Shown one piece after another: positions 1 to 8,183 of a stretch of 64,000 nucleotides of DNA (the first letter of the stretch is position 1; each line of letters opens with the position of its first letter). The notes beneath the pieces were generated by a model. That model had not been told where the DNA came from. It did no database searches and was given only the letters and a program-made list of their open reading frames with translations. Made by a program: the position numbers and the translations under genes. The stretch is taken from the NCBI RefSeq assembly GCF_000013625.1, contig NC_009659.1:3596001-3660000 (forward strand), in the 5' to 3' direction. This stretch comes from Janthinobacterium sp. Marseille (lineage in GTDB: Bacteria; Pseudomonadota; Gammaproteobacteria; Burkholderiales; Burkholderiaceae_D).

Positions 1-68
1 GTTTATACTTTGAAATGCGGCACCAAGGCCGCGCGTTTGACCCGCTCAGTTGGGTAACTATTAGGTGA
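1..68 (+). CDS. Murein hydrolase activator EnvC-like peptidase M23, C-terminal fragment
   Basis: Only the last 21 codons are inside the window, with the first full codon at base 3. They read LYFEMRHQGRAFDPLSWV and a short tail before TGA at 66-68. A tyrosine-phenylalanine-glutamate stretch followed by a DPL.W motif is the usual C-terminus of EnvC/NlpD-type M23 proteins, which activate cell-wall amidases at the septum. The stop overlaps the GTG start of the next gene in a GTGA arrangement, so the two are probably translationally coupled. An envC-ctpA pair is common in Proteobacteria. The call rests on a short fragment. Confidence 0.7.
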   Translation, partial: LYFEMRHQGRAFDPLSWVTIR

Positions 69-1564
69 ACATGGGAACGAAACTCAAGAATATCGGACTG
101 GTCGGTTTAGGCATGGTTGCCGGCGTGATCGCGATGGGGACACAATTGGACGCGATGGCGCAAAAAAACGCCGCCGGTACGCCCTTGCCCCTGGAAGAAT
201 TGCGCCAATTGTCCGAAGTATTCGGACTCATAAAATCAGATTACGTAGAACCGGTCGACGACAAGAAACTGTTGACCGAAGCCATTTCCGGCATGGTGTC
301 CTCATTGGACCCACACTCGGCCTACCTCGACAAGAAAGCGTTCAAGGAATTGCGTGAAGGCACGCAAGGCAAGTTTGTCGGTCTAGGCATCGAAGTCGGG
401 ATGGAAGACGGTTACGTCAAAGTCATTTCCCCGATCGAAGATTCACCTGCTTACCGCGCCGGCATCAAGGCGGGTGATTTGATTACACGCCTGGACTCGA
501 CCCCGGTCAAAGGCATGACGCTGGACGAAGCCGTCAAGCGCATGCGCGGCGAACCGAATACCAAAATCACGCTGACCATCGCGCGCAAGGATGAAGACAA
601 ACCTGTCATCGTCGCGATCACACGCCAGGAAATCCGCGTGCAAAGCGTGAAAGCAAAAGTTGTCGAGCCGGGTTATGCATGGTTGCGCGTCTCGCAATTC
701 CAGGAGCCGACCATCGATGACATGGTCAAGAAAATCGCAGCCCTGTATGCGCAGGATCCTAACCTGAAAGGTTTGGTCCTTGACCTGCGCAATGATCCGG
801 GCGGCGTCTTGCCGGGCGCAATCGGTGTCTCCGCAGCCTTCCTGCCGAAGGATGTGGTCGTCACATCCACCAACGGCCAGTTGCCGAGCTCGAAGGAAAC
901 CTATTACGCACGTCGTGAGTTCTATGCCAGCCGTTCAGTTGGTGATCCACTCGCCAAGTTGCCGGAAGCATTGAAAAAGATCCCTATGGTGGTACTGGTC
1001 AACTCCGGTTCGGCGTCCGCGTCTGAAATCGTGGCCGGTGCGCTGCAGGATCACAAGCGCGCCACCATCATGGGCACCCAGACCTTCGGTAAAGGTTCGG
1101 TACAAACCATACGCCAGTTGTCTGCTGATACCGCAGTCAAACTGACGACCGCACGTTACTACACACCGAGCGGTCGTTCGATCCAGGCCAAGGGTATCGT
1201 GCCGGATCTGATGGTTGATGAAACCGCCGATGGCGACGGCTTGAACGGCCTGCGCCTGCGTGAAGCAGACTTGCAAAAACATTTGACCAATGACAAAGAC
1301 AAAGGCCCTGAAGTACATGCCGCCGTCGATGAACTGGAAGAAGAGCAACGCCTGGCCGCACTCGAGAAGAAACGCAAACCGCTGGAATTCGGCAGCAAGG
1401 ATGACTTCCAGTTGACGCAGGCGCTGAACCACTTGAAAGGTTTGCCTGTCGTTCTGTCGAAAGCGAAACCTGAGCCGAAGAAAGAAGAACCCGGCATCAA
1501 TAAACCGAAGACAGAACCAAAACCGGAACCTAAAGCAGAACCGAAAAACGGCGACAAAAAATAG
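65..1564 (+). CDS. ctpA: Carboxyl-terminal processing protease CtpA (S41 family)
   Basis: This is a periplasmic serine protease that trims the C-termini of envelope proteins. An N-terminal hydrophobic signal or anchor lies at residues 10-25. A PDZ domain spans roughly residues 100-185 and the S41 protease core roughly 190-400. The catalytic serine is S318 in the SGSASASEI motif and the catalytic lysine is K343 in FGKG, with the 25-residue spacing usual for the family. The C-terminus beyond residue 465 is a low-complexity Lys/Glu/Pro tail. The GTG at 65 overlaps the upstream stop; an ATG at 71 is an alternative. The upstream EnvC-like gene suggests a role in peptidoglycan remodelling, which is inference. 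Length (499 aa) fits CtpA-1/2 proteins. Confidence 0.93.
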   Translation: MNMGTKLKNIGLVGLGMVAGVIAMGTQLDAMAQKNAAGTPLPLEELRQLSEVFGLIKSDYVEPVDDKKLLTEAISGMVSSLDPHSAYLDKKAFKELREGTQGKFVGLGIEVGMEDGYVKVISPIEDSPAYRAGIKAGDLITRLDSTPVKGMTLDEAVKRMRGEPNTKITLTIARKDEDKPVIVAITRQEIRVQSVKAKVVEPGYAWLRVSQFQEPTIDDMVKKIAALYAQDPNLKGLVLDLRNDPGGVLPGAIGVSAAFLPKDVVVTSTNGQLPSSKETYYARREFYASRSVGDPLAKLPEALKKIPMVVLVNSGSASASEIVAGALQDHKRATIMGTQTFGKGSVQTIRQLSADTAVKLTTARYYTPSGRSIQAKGIVPDLMVDETADGDGLNGLRLREADLQKHLTNDKDKGPEVHAAVDELEEEQRLAALEKKRKPLEFGSKDDFQLTQALNHLKGLPVVLSKAKPEPKKEEPGINKPKTEPKPEPKAEPKNGDKK

Positions 1565-1580
1565 TCGTGACCGCTAACAA

Positions 1581-1608
1581 AAAAGGCCGCAGCGATGCGG
1601 CTTTTTTT
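1581..1608 (+). terminator. Rho-independent terminator after ctpA
   Basis: A six-base-pair GC stem (GCCGCA at 1586-1591 with TGCGGC at 1596-1601) and a four-base loop are followed by seven T residues and preceded by an A run. It closes the envC-ctpA unit and lies upstream of the ATG chosen for the next gene. Confidence 0.85.
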
Positions 1609-1654
1609 GATTGTCACCGGACCTTTTTGTACGGCCATGCCTGATGGATTACTT

Positions 1655-2407
1655 ATGAACGACCAGCAACTCCTGCGCTATTCACGTCATATCCTGCTCG
1701 ATGAAATCGATATCGAAGGACAGGAAAAACTGTTGGCGGCCCATGTCCTGATCATAGGCGCCGGCGGCCTCGGCTCGCCTGCCGCCTTTTACCTGGCTTC
1801 GGCCGGTGTCGGCACCATCACACTGGTCGATGACGATACCGTCGACCTGACCAATTTGCAGCGCCAGATCCTGCACACCACACAACGGGTAGGACAGGCC
1901 AAAGCGGCTTCCGGCAAACAGACGCTGGAAGAAATCAATCCGACCATCAAGGTGGTCGCACTGCAGGAACGCGTTTCCGGCGCCCGCCTCGATGAGCTGG
2001 TACGCAATGCCACCGTCGTGCTGGATTGCTGCGATAACTTCGCCACCCGCCACGCGGTCAACCGTGCTTGCGTTGCCAATCGCGTACCGCTGGTATCCGG
2101 TGCGGCGATCAAGTTTGACGGACAAATCAGTGTGTTCGACCGGCGCGATGAGCAAGCACCCTGCTATTCCTGCCTGTTCCCGGAAGACCAGGAATTTGAA
2201 GATGTAAATTGCGGCACCATGGGCGTATTTGCACCGCTGGTCGGGATAGTCGGCAGCACGCAGGCGGCAGAAGCGTTGAAGCTGATCGTCGGCATCGGTG
2301 AATCACTGGCCGGACGTTTGCTCATGCTGGATGCCCGCACCATGGAATGGAGCAGCATCAAGGTCAAACGCAATGCGAAATGCGTGGTGTGCGGACAGGC
2401 ACACTAG
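1655..2407 (+). CDS. moeB: MoeB/ThiF/HesA-family adenylyltransferase
   Basis: This E1-like enzyme adenylates the C-terminal glycine of a small sulfur carrier (MoaD or ThiS), for molybdopterin or thiazole synthesis. The nucleotide-binding GAGGLGSPAA motif is near residue 37. Two zinc-binding CxxC pairs are visible (CYSC mid-protein and CVVC near the end). The ATG at 1655 starts MNDQQLLRYSRH, the normal family N-terminus; the longer reading frame from 1595 would run through the terminator. No moa or thi genes are adjacent, so MoeB and ThiF cannot be separated by context. The stop overlaps the next, convergent gene in a shared CTAG. Confidence 0.88.
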   Translation: MNDQQLLRYSRHILLDEIDIEGQEKLLAAHVLIIGAGGLGSPAAFYLASAGVGTITLVDDDTVDLTNLQRQILHTTQRVGQAKAASGKQTLEEINPTIKVVALQERVSGARLDELVRNATVVLDCCDNFATRHAVNRACVANRVPLVSGAAIKFDGQISVFDRRDEQAPCYSCLFPEDQEFEDVNCGTMGVFAPLVGIVGSTQAAEALKLIVGIGESLAGRLLMLDARTMEWSSIKVKRNAKCVVCGQAH

Positions 2408-3204
2408 CCCAACTGTTCGTACATGCCGGTAATCCGGTCCATGGTTTCGAGGATACGTTCGCTGCTGGTTGCGACATTGGTGGCGAAACGCATTTTACTG
2501 TCGCTGCTGATGGCATTGCTCTTCAAGGCCTGGTCGAAGAAAAACCATTGCTGCTGCGCCAGCATGATGTCCTGCCTGATCTGCAAGGTATTTTTAGGCG
2601 AGGCGGAAAGCTCCGCCATCGCCGCCAGAAACTCGTCGCGTGCCTTCACCAGATTAGCCAATGCTTCGGATGAAGCGACACCCCAATTGATCGCCTGGTA
2701 AAACTTCGACATCCGCTGCGATAGCATGCGTTGACGCCCGGCGATATTGACGAGGTGCCCCACCGCTGTGTCCGATATCTTTTCCAGTTGCAGCGTCGAC
2801 GCATGTGCCAGGGCCAGCACCTCTTCACCGAGGCGCATCACAGTCTTCGCATCCGACGGGTTCGGCGTCTTGTCCAGCAAAACGCTTTTGTAAGCGGCCC
2901 AGGTCTTTTTCAGGCTCGCCAGCGTCGCCTTGTTTTCGGCATTCGGCGCAAACGACTCCAGCTCGCCCAACTGCTTTTCAAACAGCGCCAGCGAAGCATT
3001 GAATAATTTTTTCGAACGCGGCATATCGATGTCCTGCCCGACCTGCAAATAGCATTTCGCCAGGCGCTGCGACAACATGCGCTGGCGGCCGGATTTGTTG
3101 ATTGCATCGTTGATATGCGCAATCCGTGCCTCGGCTTGTACGGGACGGATCAGCAATACGGGACTTGCCAGCAAGCTGGCACAGAGCAAGTGGCGCCGGT
3201 TCAT
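2404..3204 (-). CDS. Secreted protein with two PilJ/NarX-type sensor motifs
   Basis: The product is a 266-residue exported protein. It has a signal sequence with a twin-arginine start (NRRHLLC) and a hydrophobic stretch to about residue 24, so Sec or Tat export are both possible. The motif GRQRMLSQR occurs twice, at residues 39-47 and 156-164, in otherwise helical sequence. This matches the type IV pili methyl-accepting chemotaxis transducer N-terminal domain (PF13675) and resembles the P-box of nitrate sensors NarX/NarQ. No transmembrane, HAMP, kinase or methyl-accepting module follows, so the sensor-like domain is free-standing. Its ligand and partner are unknown. It ends tail-to-tail with moeB, sharing CTAG. 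Confidence 0.75.
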   Translation of the reverse strand: MNRRHLLCASLLASPVLLIRPVQAEARIAHINDAINKSGRQRMLSQRLAKCYLQVGQDIDMPRSKKLFNASLALFEKQLGELESFAPNAENKATLASLKKTWAAYKSVLLDKTPNPSDAKTVMRLGEEVLALAHASTLQLEKISDTAVGHLVNIAGRQRMLSQRMSKFYQAINWGVASSEALANLVKARDEFLAAMAELSASPKNTLQIRQDIMLAQQQWFFFDQALKSNAISSDSKMRFATNVATSSERILETMDRITGMYEQLG

Positions 3205-3514
3205 TCTTATTCCTTATTATCGTCAGGCTCGTGCCCAGTCCGTCTAGTTTGCACAGACAGGCACTCTTTCCATGGTGCAAAAGCTATGCCAAGCAACAGC
3301 CGCAAACATACCCCTGATGCGGCCCAAACTGGTGCGCAAACCCATGATTCACAGGCAAATATTGCCGGTCTCGCACCAACCCGGGGTGATCCGGGCCGCA
3401 TGCCGCCTTTACATAACTTTACGGCTCGCAAGCGAATCCGCAACAGTGGGCTCCTAAAGTATCAACATGCCTGCACAACACAGCAGGCACCATTGATAGA
3501 CAAAGGAGCTTTAC
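3205..3514. promoter_or_regulatory. 310-base divergent intergenic region before the Spy-like gene
   Basis: This gap separates the starts of the PilJ-motif gene (reverse) and the Spy-like gene (forward). It holds a CpxR-like direct repeat at 3408-3422, listed separately. A possible -10 element TAAAGT lies at 3455-3460 with no good -35 partner, as expected for an activator-dependent promoter. A strong ribosome-binding site AAAGGAG lies just upstream of 3515. A short frame through the region is out of phase with the downstream gene and looks non-coding. Confidence 0.55.
3408..3422 (-). promoter_or_regulatory. CpxR-like box, GTAAA-N5-GTAAA on the reverse strand
   Basis: The forward strand reads TTTAC ATAAC TTTAC, which on the reverse strand is GTAAA-GTTAT-GTAAA. 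This is an exact match to the enterobacterial CpxR tandem half-site with five-base spacing. It lies 92 bases before the start codon of a Spy/CpxP-family gene that is followed by an OmpR-type regulator and a sensor kinase. Function as an autoregulatory operator is inferred from motif plus context. Confidence 0.6.
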
Positions 3515-4114
3515 ATGAACAAGCAAACCCCACGCATTGCTACCATCCCAGCTACCGGTCGCGCACGTCGTCTTATGATGGTCGGCGCCACCGCTGCCAT
3601 CGTCAGCGCATTCTCCATCATTGGCGTCAGCCATGCGCAGGAAGGCCAGGCACCTCAGGCAACACAACAACAGGGCGGCCCACATGGCAAAATGAATCCG
3701 GAGCGTGCAGAAAAACGCTTCGATCACATGCTCAAACGTTTGGTACCGGATGCCACCCCGGAACAAAAAACCAAACTCGGCGCGATTGCCAAGTCTGCCT
3801 TCAACGACCTGCGTCCAATACAGGAGCAAAACCGTGCAGCGCATGCACAAGGTTTGAAACTGTTGGCGCAACCGACTATCGACCGCAAGGCACTGGAGCA
3901 AGTACGCCAGACCGAGCAGAAGCTGGCCGACCAGCGTTCACGCCGTATGACCCAGGCATTTGCTGATGCAGCTGAAGTCCTGACACCGGCACAACGTGTG
4001 AAAGCAGTCGAACAACTGAGCAAGCACCGCGGTGGTTTTGGTCATCGTTTCGGTCACGGTCCACGCCATGATCGCGACCATGCACCAAAAGCACCGGCAC
4101 CAGCCGCCCAGTAA
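3515..4114 (+). CDS. Spy/CpxP-family periplasmic chaperone with His-rich tail
   Basis: The 199-residue product has a signal peptide cleaved near SHA-Q at residue 41. An LTPAQR motif near residues 153-158 belongs to the LTxxQ repeats of the Spy/CpxP family. These periplasmic proteins prevent aggregation or restrain the CpxA sensor. The C-terminal 30 residues are rich in His, Gly and Arg (HRGGFGHRFGHGPRHDRDH) and end in an Ala/Pro tail, suggesting metal binding; this is inference. The gene follows a CpxR-like box and precedes an OmpR-type two-component pair in the same direction, so it is probably a target and modulator of that pair. It is longer than E. coli Spy or CpxP (about 160 aa). Confidence 0.82.
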   Translation: MNKQTPRIATIPATGRARRLMMVGATAAIVSAFSIIGVSHAQEGQAPQATQQQGGPHGKMNPERAEKRFDHMLKRLVPDATPEQKTKLGAIAKSAFNDLRPIQEQNRAAHAQGLKLLAQPTIDRKALEQVRQTEQKLADQRSRRMTQAFADAAEVLTPAQRVKAVEQLSKHRGGFGHRFGHGPRHDRDHAPKAPAPAAQ

Positions 4115-4134
4115 GCCGTTCTCGCAATGCAAGC

Positions 4135-4166
4135 GCGCCCGCAGCCATAAAATTGGCTGCGGGCGC
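4135..4166 (+). terminator. Perfect 13-base-pair hairpin between the Spy-like gene and the response regulator
   Basis: The left arm 4135-4147 (GCGCCCGCAGCCA) pairs perfectly with the right arm 4154-4166 around a six-base TAAAAT loop. No T tract follows, so it is not a classical intrinsic terminator. It may act as an attenuator, a 3'-end stabiliser for the Spy-like transcript, or a weak terminator. Its right edge is 24 bases from the regulator start codon. Confidence 0.65.
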
Positions 4167-4190
4167 AGTTCATAGCGTTACACTAGCCAT

Positions 4191-4910
4191 ATGACACAAC
4201 GCCTACTGATGATAGAAGACGACCAGCGCCTGGCCAGCATGGTCGCCACTTACCTGAACCAGAACGGGTTCGAGGTCACGCACAGCGGTACTGCGAGCGA
4301 GGGCCTGCAGCAATTGCAGCAGGCTGCCGCAACGCAAGCCTTCGCTATCGTGCTGCTCGACCTGATGCTGCCGGATGCAGACGGCCTCGACGTTTGTCGC
4401 CAGATCCGTGGCCAGACACAACCGCTGGCTTCCATGCCCATTGTCATGCTGACTGCCAAAGGCGACCCGATGGATCGCGTGGTCGGTCTGGAATTGGGCG
4501 CCGACGACTACATTCCCAAACCGTTTGAACCGCGTGAATTACTGGCGCGGCTACGGGCCGTATTGCGACGCCAACAAGGCGTTGCCACCAATAATGAACG
4601 CGTCCTGCGTTTCGGCCGCCTTGAAATCGACCTGGACGCACGCGTAATACGCCTCGACGACCAGGAAAAGCCGGTCACCTCATATCAATTCAATTTGCTC
4701 GCTGCGATGGCGGATCGCGCCGGTCGCGTATTGTCACGCGAACAGTTGATGGACGTGGTCAAGGGTGAACCACTGGAAGCCTTCGACCGTTCCATCGACG
4801 TGCATATCGGTCGTTTGCGTGCAGCGATAGAAGATGACCCCAAACAGCCAAAGCGCATCATCACCGTACGCGGCGCCGGCTATGTATTTGCAAAGGCGCA
4901 AGATGTCTGA
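4191..4910 (+). CDS. OmpR/CpxR-family response regulator
   Basis: This two-component regulator has a receiver domain (residues 1-120) and a winged-helix DNA-binding domain (about 135-235). The acidic pocket is E9-D10-D11, the phospho-acceptor is D57 in LLDLMLP, and the conserved lysine is K110 in YIPKPF. It overlaps the sensor kinase by eight bases, so the two are coupled. The Spy-like gene with a CpxR-like box upstream supports a CpxR or RstA-like envelope-stress role. Sequence alone does not separate those two, so no symbol is given. Confidence 0.92.
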   Translation: MTQRLLMIEDDQRLASMVATYLNQNGFEVTHSGTASEGLQQLQQAAATQAFAIVLLDLMLPDADGLDVCRQIRGQTQPLASMPIVMLTAKGDPMDRVVGLELGADDYIPKPFEPRELLARLRAVLRRQQGVATNNERVLRFGRLEIDLDARVIRLDDQEKPVTSYQFNLLAAMADRAGRVLSREQLMDVVKGEPLEAFDRSIDVHIGRLRAAIEDDPKQPKRIITVRGAGYVFAKAQDV

Positions 4911-6186
4911 CGCAGCAACACGCGGACGTTTCAGCTGGTCGCACCGGCTTTACATCCGCATTTACCTGGCGATGCTGATCAGCCTGACGATCGCGGGCAT
5001 CCTGTTCGCCACCGCCTGGCGCATCAATACCGAATCGCGCCAGATCGGTCCTAGCCTGGAATCGTTTGCCGCGATTGCGGCAGATGTCTTGCCGCCGGCC
5101 GATGCCAGCAACGAAGAACAGCAGGAAGCACTGAACCGCTGGCGTCAGCGTATGCGCGCCGATCTCACGCTGTACTCCGCCAAGCGTGAAAAAATCGCCT
5201 CGATCGGCCGTGAACTGCCGCCCCTCGATGAAACCCAGGTCAGCAGCGGCTGGCTGGGTGGCGGACCACCGGTATTCGCCGTCAAATTGCCGGATGAGCG
5301 CTGGCTCGTCGGCCAGCATCCGGGCCGGCGCAAACCACCGTTCAGCTTCTTTACCACGCTGGTGATCATCGGCCTCGCAATGGGTATAGGTGCTTACCCT
5401 ATTGTGCGTCGCCTGACACGCCGCCTCGAACGCCTGCAAACCAGTGTGGAAGCATTGGGGGCCGGACAGCTTTCGACCCGCATCAAGGTCGAAGGAAAAG
5501 ATGAAGTCGGACGCCTCGCAACCAGTTTCAATCGTTCCGCAGCGCGTATCGAAGCGCTGGTCGATGCGCAAAAAGCCTTGCTGGCGAATGCCTCGCACGA
5601 GTTACGATCACCGCTGGCACGCATACGCATGGCGGTCGAGTTGATGGCCGCCGATGCACAACCGGAAATGCGCAATGAACTCAAACGCAATATCGGTGAA
5701 CTGGATCAACTGATCGATGAAATCCTGTTGGCCAGCCGCCTTGATGCGACGGCCGATGCAACGCAGGTCTTTGAACCGATAGACTTAACTGCCCTGGTCG
5801 CGGAAGAATGCGCACGCATCGATGCGCAACTCGAAACCCAATCGGTAGAAATTCCCGGCGATGCCCGCTTGCTGCGTCGCATGGTACGCAACCTGCTGGA
5901 AAATGCGCGACGTTATGGCAATGGCACGGCCATCGATGTCAGCCTGGAAAAAACCGGTAACAAGGTGGTCTTGCAAGTCTGCGATGGCGGCCCCGGCGTT
6001 CCGGTAGCGGAACGCGAAAATATCTTTGCACCGTTCTATCGCCTGCCGGGCGCCAGCGAACGTGAAGGTGGCGTCGGGCTCGGCCTGAGCCTGGTGCAAC
6101 AGATTGCCCGCGCGCATGGAGGCGAAGTTGTGTGTACCGGTCGCGAGGGCGGTGGCAGCTGCTTCAAGGTGACACTGCCGGCCTGA
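4903..6186 (+). CDS. Envelope sensor histidine kinase (HAMP, HisKA, HATPase)
   Basis: This 427-residue inner-membrane kinase is the partner of the preceding regulator. Transmembrane segments lie near residues 20-38 and 150-168 and flank a short periplasmic sensor of about 110 residues. A HAMP domain follows (about 169-220). The phosphorylated histidine is H232 in ANASHELRSPLAR. The ATPase domain includes the N box (NLLENARRYG), the G1 box (DGGPGV) and the G2 box (GVGLGLSL). The ATG at 4903 was chosen because it gives a normal N-terminus and an eight-base overlap; an upstream in-frame ATG at 4834 lies inside the regulator gene. It ends eight bases before the convergent pabB-pabC gene. Confidence 0.92.
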   Translation: MSDAATRGRFSWSHRLYIRIYLAMLISLTIAGILFATAWRINTESRQIGPSLESFAAIAADVLPPADASNEEQQEALNRWRQRMRADLTLYSAKREKIASIGRELPPLDETQVSSGWLGGGPPVFAVKLPDERWLVGQHPGRRKPPFSFFTTLVIIGLAMGIGAYPIVRRLTRRLERLQTSVEALGAGQLSTRIKVEGKDEVGRLATSFNRSAARIEALVDAQKALLANASHELRSPLARIRMAVELMAADAQPEMRNELKRNIGELDQLIDEILLASRLDATADATQVFEPIDLTALVAEECARIDAQLETQSVEIPGDARLLRRMVRNLLENARRYGNGTAIDVSLEKTGNKVVLQVCDGGPGVPVAERENIFAPFYRLPGASEREGGVGLGLSLVQQIARAHGGEVVCTGREGGGSCFKVTLPA

Positions 6187-6194
6187 TTATCGGC

Positions 6195-8042
6195 TCAACT
6201 ATTCCAGACGATCACAGCCGGCACCATCCCGCGCAATGCATTGCAGACATAGATTTGTTCTGCATTGCGCACATCCTCCAGCGTCAGGATAGCTTCCTGC
6301 GCATCCCATGCCGGATCTTCCAGCACGACCGCGCGCATCACACCCGGCAACAAACCGCTAGAGAGCGGTGGCGTGTACCACTTGCCCTGCAACTTCACGA
6401 AGAGTGTACTGCGGCCACCCTCGGTGACCTGGCCCTGCGTATTGCAAAACAATTGATCGAAAGCCCCTTGTTGTTCAGCCGTGCGCCATGCGAGGTCATA
6501 GGCCGTACGTATCGTGCTTTTATGACGCAGGAAAAGATCATCCGCATCCATCGCCTGTGTTGCCAACATTATCTTTACCGGCTCGGCCAATGCAGTAAGC
6601 GCCGCCGTCTGTATCGCATGGCTACCATCCTGCTTTAACGCAAAGCGCAATCTATATTCAGTCTCATCCACCAATGCCGCGCAAGTTGTATTGAGTGCAG
6701 TGCGGATCTTGTGTTCATCAAAGGCGAAGTTGAAATAAGCGGCGGATAAAGCCAGCCGCTGCAAATGGCGCTCCAGATGACGACAACCATGTGCGCGCGT
6801 CGCATGCATGGTTTCAAACAATTCAAATTCAGCCTGCATATCGATCAGGAAGCGCGCCTTGAGGCGGCATTCGTCATATTCATCCAGCGCGACGCTGTCA
6901 TATACGATACCGGCACCGACGCCCATCTCACCCTTGCGTATACCGTCCTGATTTTGTGCTTGCAACTGTAAAGTGCGTATCGGTACCGACAGGCAGAAAT
7001 TGCCCAGTGCTTGCGCCGCTGCCGGCGGATCAAAATAACCGATGGCACCGGTGTACAAGCCACGTGGATTGAGCTCCAGTTCGCGGATGATTTGCATCGT
7101 CCTGTGCTTGGGCGCACCGGTGATCGAGCCACAGGGATACAGTGCATCAAAGATCTCGGGCAAACCCGCTGATTCATGCAACTGTGCATGCACGGTGGAC
7201 GTCATCTGCAACACGCTGCTATAGCGCTGCACATCAAACAGCTTGTCGACTTTGACTGAACCGGTCTTGGCGACCCGACCAAGGTCGTTGCGCAAAAGAT
7301 CGACGATCATCAGGTTCTCGGCGCGATTCTTGGTGTCGGCAGCCAATGCATCTGCCGCACCCTGGTCCTGTTGCGCATCACCGCTGGCAGCAGCGGTACC
7401 TTTCATCGGCCGCACCGTCAGCACGCCATCATCGTGACGCACAAATAATTCCGGCGACAAGGACAACACTGCGCGACCATCCGGCAATGCAAGCAAAGCA
7501 CCATACGGCACCGGCTGCCTTTCACGCAGACGACGGTACAGCGCATGTACGGAACCATAAGCATCGAAGCGCAGGCGATAGGTATAGTTCACCTGATAGG
7601 TATCACCAGCCGCGATATAAGCCTGTATGCGTGCAATCGCCGCACAGAATCCTGTTTCGTCGGTATCAGCCGATACCTGCGCAATACCGGCAGCAGCGGA
7701 TGAAGCCTGTTCCTGTAGCCATGCCTGCACCTGTGCCGCAGAAAGGTGTTCGCAGCGTTCGAATAAAAGGATTTCAGCCAAAGCCTGCCCGTTGGCATGC
7801 GCGTCTATCGCATGCATATCTGCGCCCAGCTCGTAGGCAAACAGGCCGACCGCAAATTTTCCCTGCTGCAAAGCCTGCTGCATCTCTCGCAACAAGGCCG
7901 GAAGCTGCGCCGCCTGTCGGCACGTCAACACACCGATATGACCTGTATACAGGCGTGAACGTGCATCTGCTGCGCTGGCGTCGATATCGTCGAGCAAGGC
8001 AAAGCAGCTACTGGTGGAATCTGCAGGGGTAAACAAAGACAT
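6195..8042 (-). CDS. pabB: Aminodeoxychorismate synthase I / aminodeoxychorismate lyase fusion (PabB-PabC)
   Basis: The protein makes p-aminobenzoate for folate by converting chorismate to aminodeoxychorismate and then eliminating pyruvate. The chorismate-binding domain covers about residues 130-400, with PMKGT at 212-216 and GSITGAPK at 305-312. A class IV PLP aminotransferase domain covers about 405-615, with the likely PLP lysine K508 in RHKST and a TEGGRSTLF loop. Both PabB and PabC are therefore on one chain, while the glutaminase PabA is not in the window. The fusion is known in Burkholderiales. It stands alone, with a convergent sensor kinase upstream in coordinates and slmA beyond its start. 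Confidence 0.93.
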   Translation of the reverse strand: MSLFTPADSTSSCFALLDDIDASAADARSRLYTGHIGVLTCRQAAQLPALLREMQQALQQGKFAVGLFAYELGADMHAIDAHANGQALAEILLFERCEHLSAAQVQAWLQEQASSAAAGIAQVSADTDETGFCAAIARIQAYIAAGDTYQVNYTYRLRFDAYGSVHALYRRLRERQPVPYGALLALPDGRAVLSLSPELFVRHDDGVLTVRPMKGTAAASGDAQQDQGAADALAADTKNRAENLMIVDLLRNDLGRVAKTGSVKVDKLFDVQRYSSVLQMTSTVHAQLHESAGLPEIFDALYPCGSITGAPKHRTMQIIRELELNPRGLYTGAIGYFDPPAAAQALGNFCLSVPIRTLQLQAQNQDGIRKGEMGVGAGIVYDSVALDEYDECRLKARFLIDMQAEFELFETMHATRAHGCRHLERHLQRLALSAAYFNFAFDEHKIRTALNTTCAALVDETEYRLRFALKQDGSHAIQTAALTALAEPVKIMLATQAMDADDLFLRHKSTIRTAYDLAWRTAEQQGAFDQLFCNTQGQVTEGGRSTLFVKLQGKWYTPPLSSGLLPGVMRAVVLEDPAWDAQEAILTLEDVRNAEQIYVCNALRGMVPAVIVWNS

Positions 8043-8183
8043 AGGTCAGGCAAGGAATGCGAAGCAAGTCGCTATTGTACGACCAAGCGCGTCCGGATAT
8101 TTCCAGGCGCGCCGGACTGCATTTTGTCGATACTCAGGAAATTGCCGGCACCAGGCGCCGACGAGTGTGTAGCGCTGCCGGCT

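Noticed and set aside
3115..3966. 283-codon forward open frame across the intergenic region and the Spy-like gene
   Set aside because: It is out of phase with the Spy-like gene, which has a signal peptide, family motif and ribosome-binding site; the frame lacks domain sequence.
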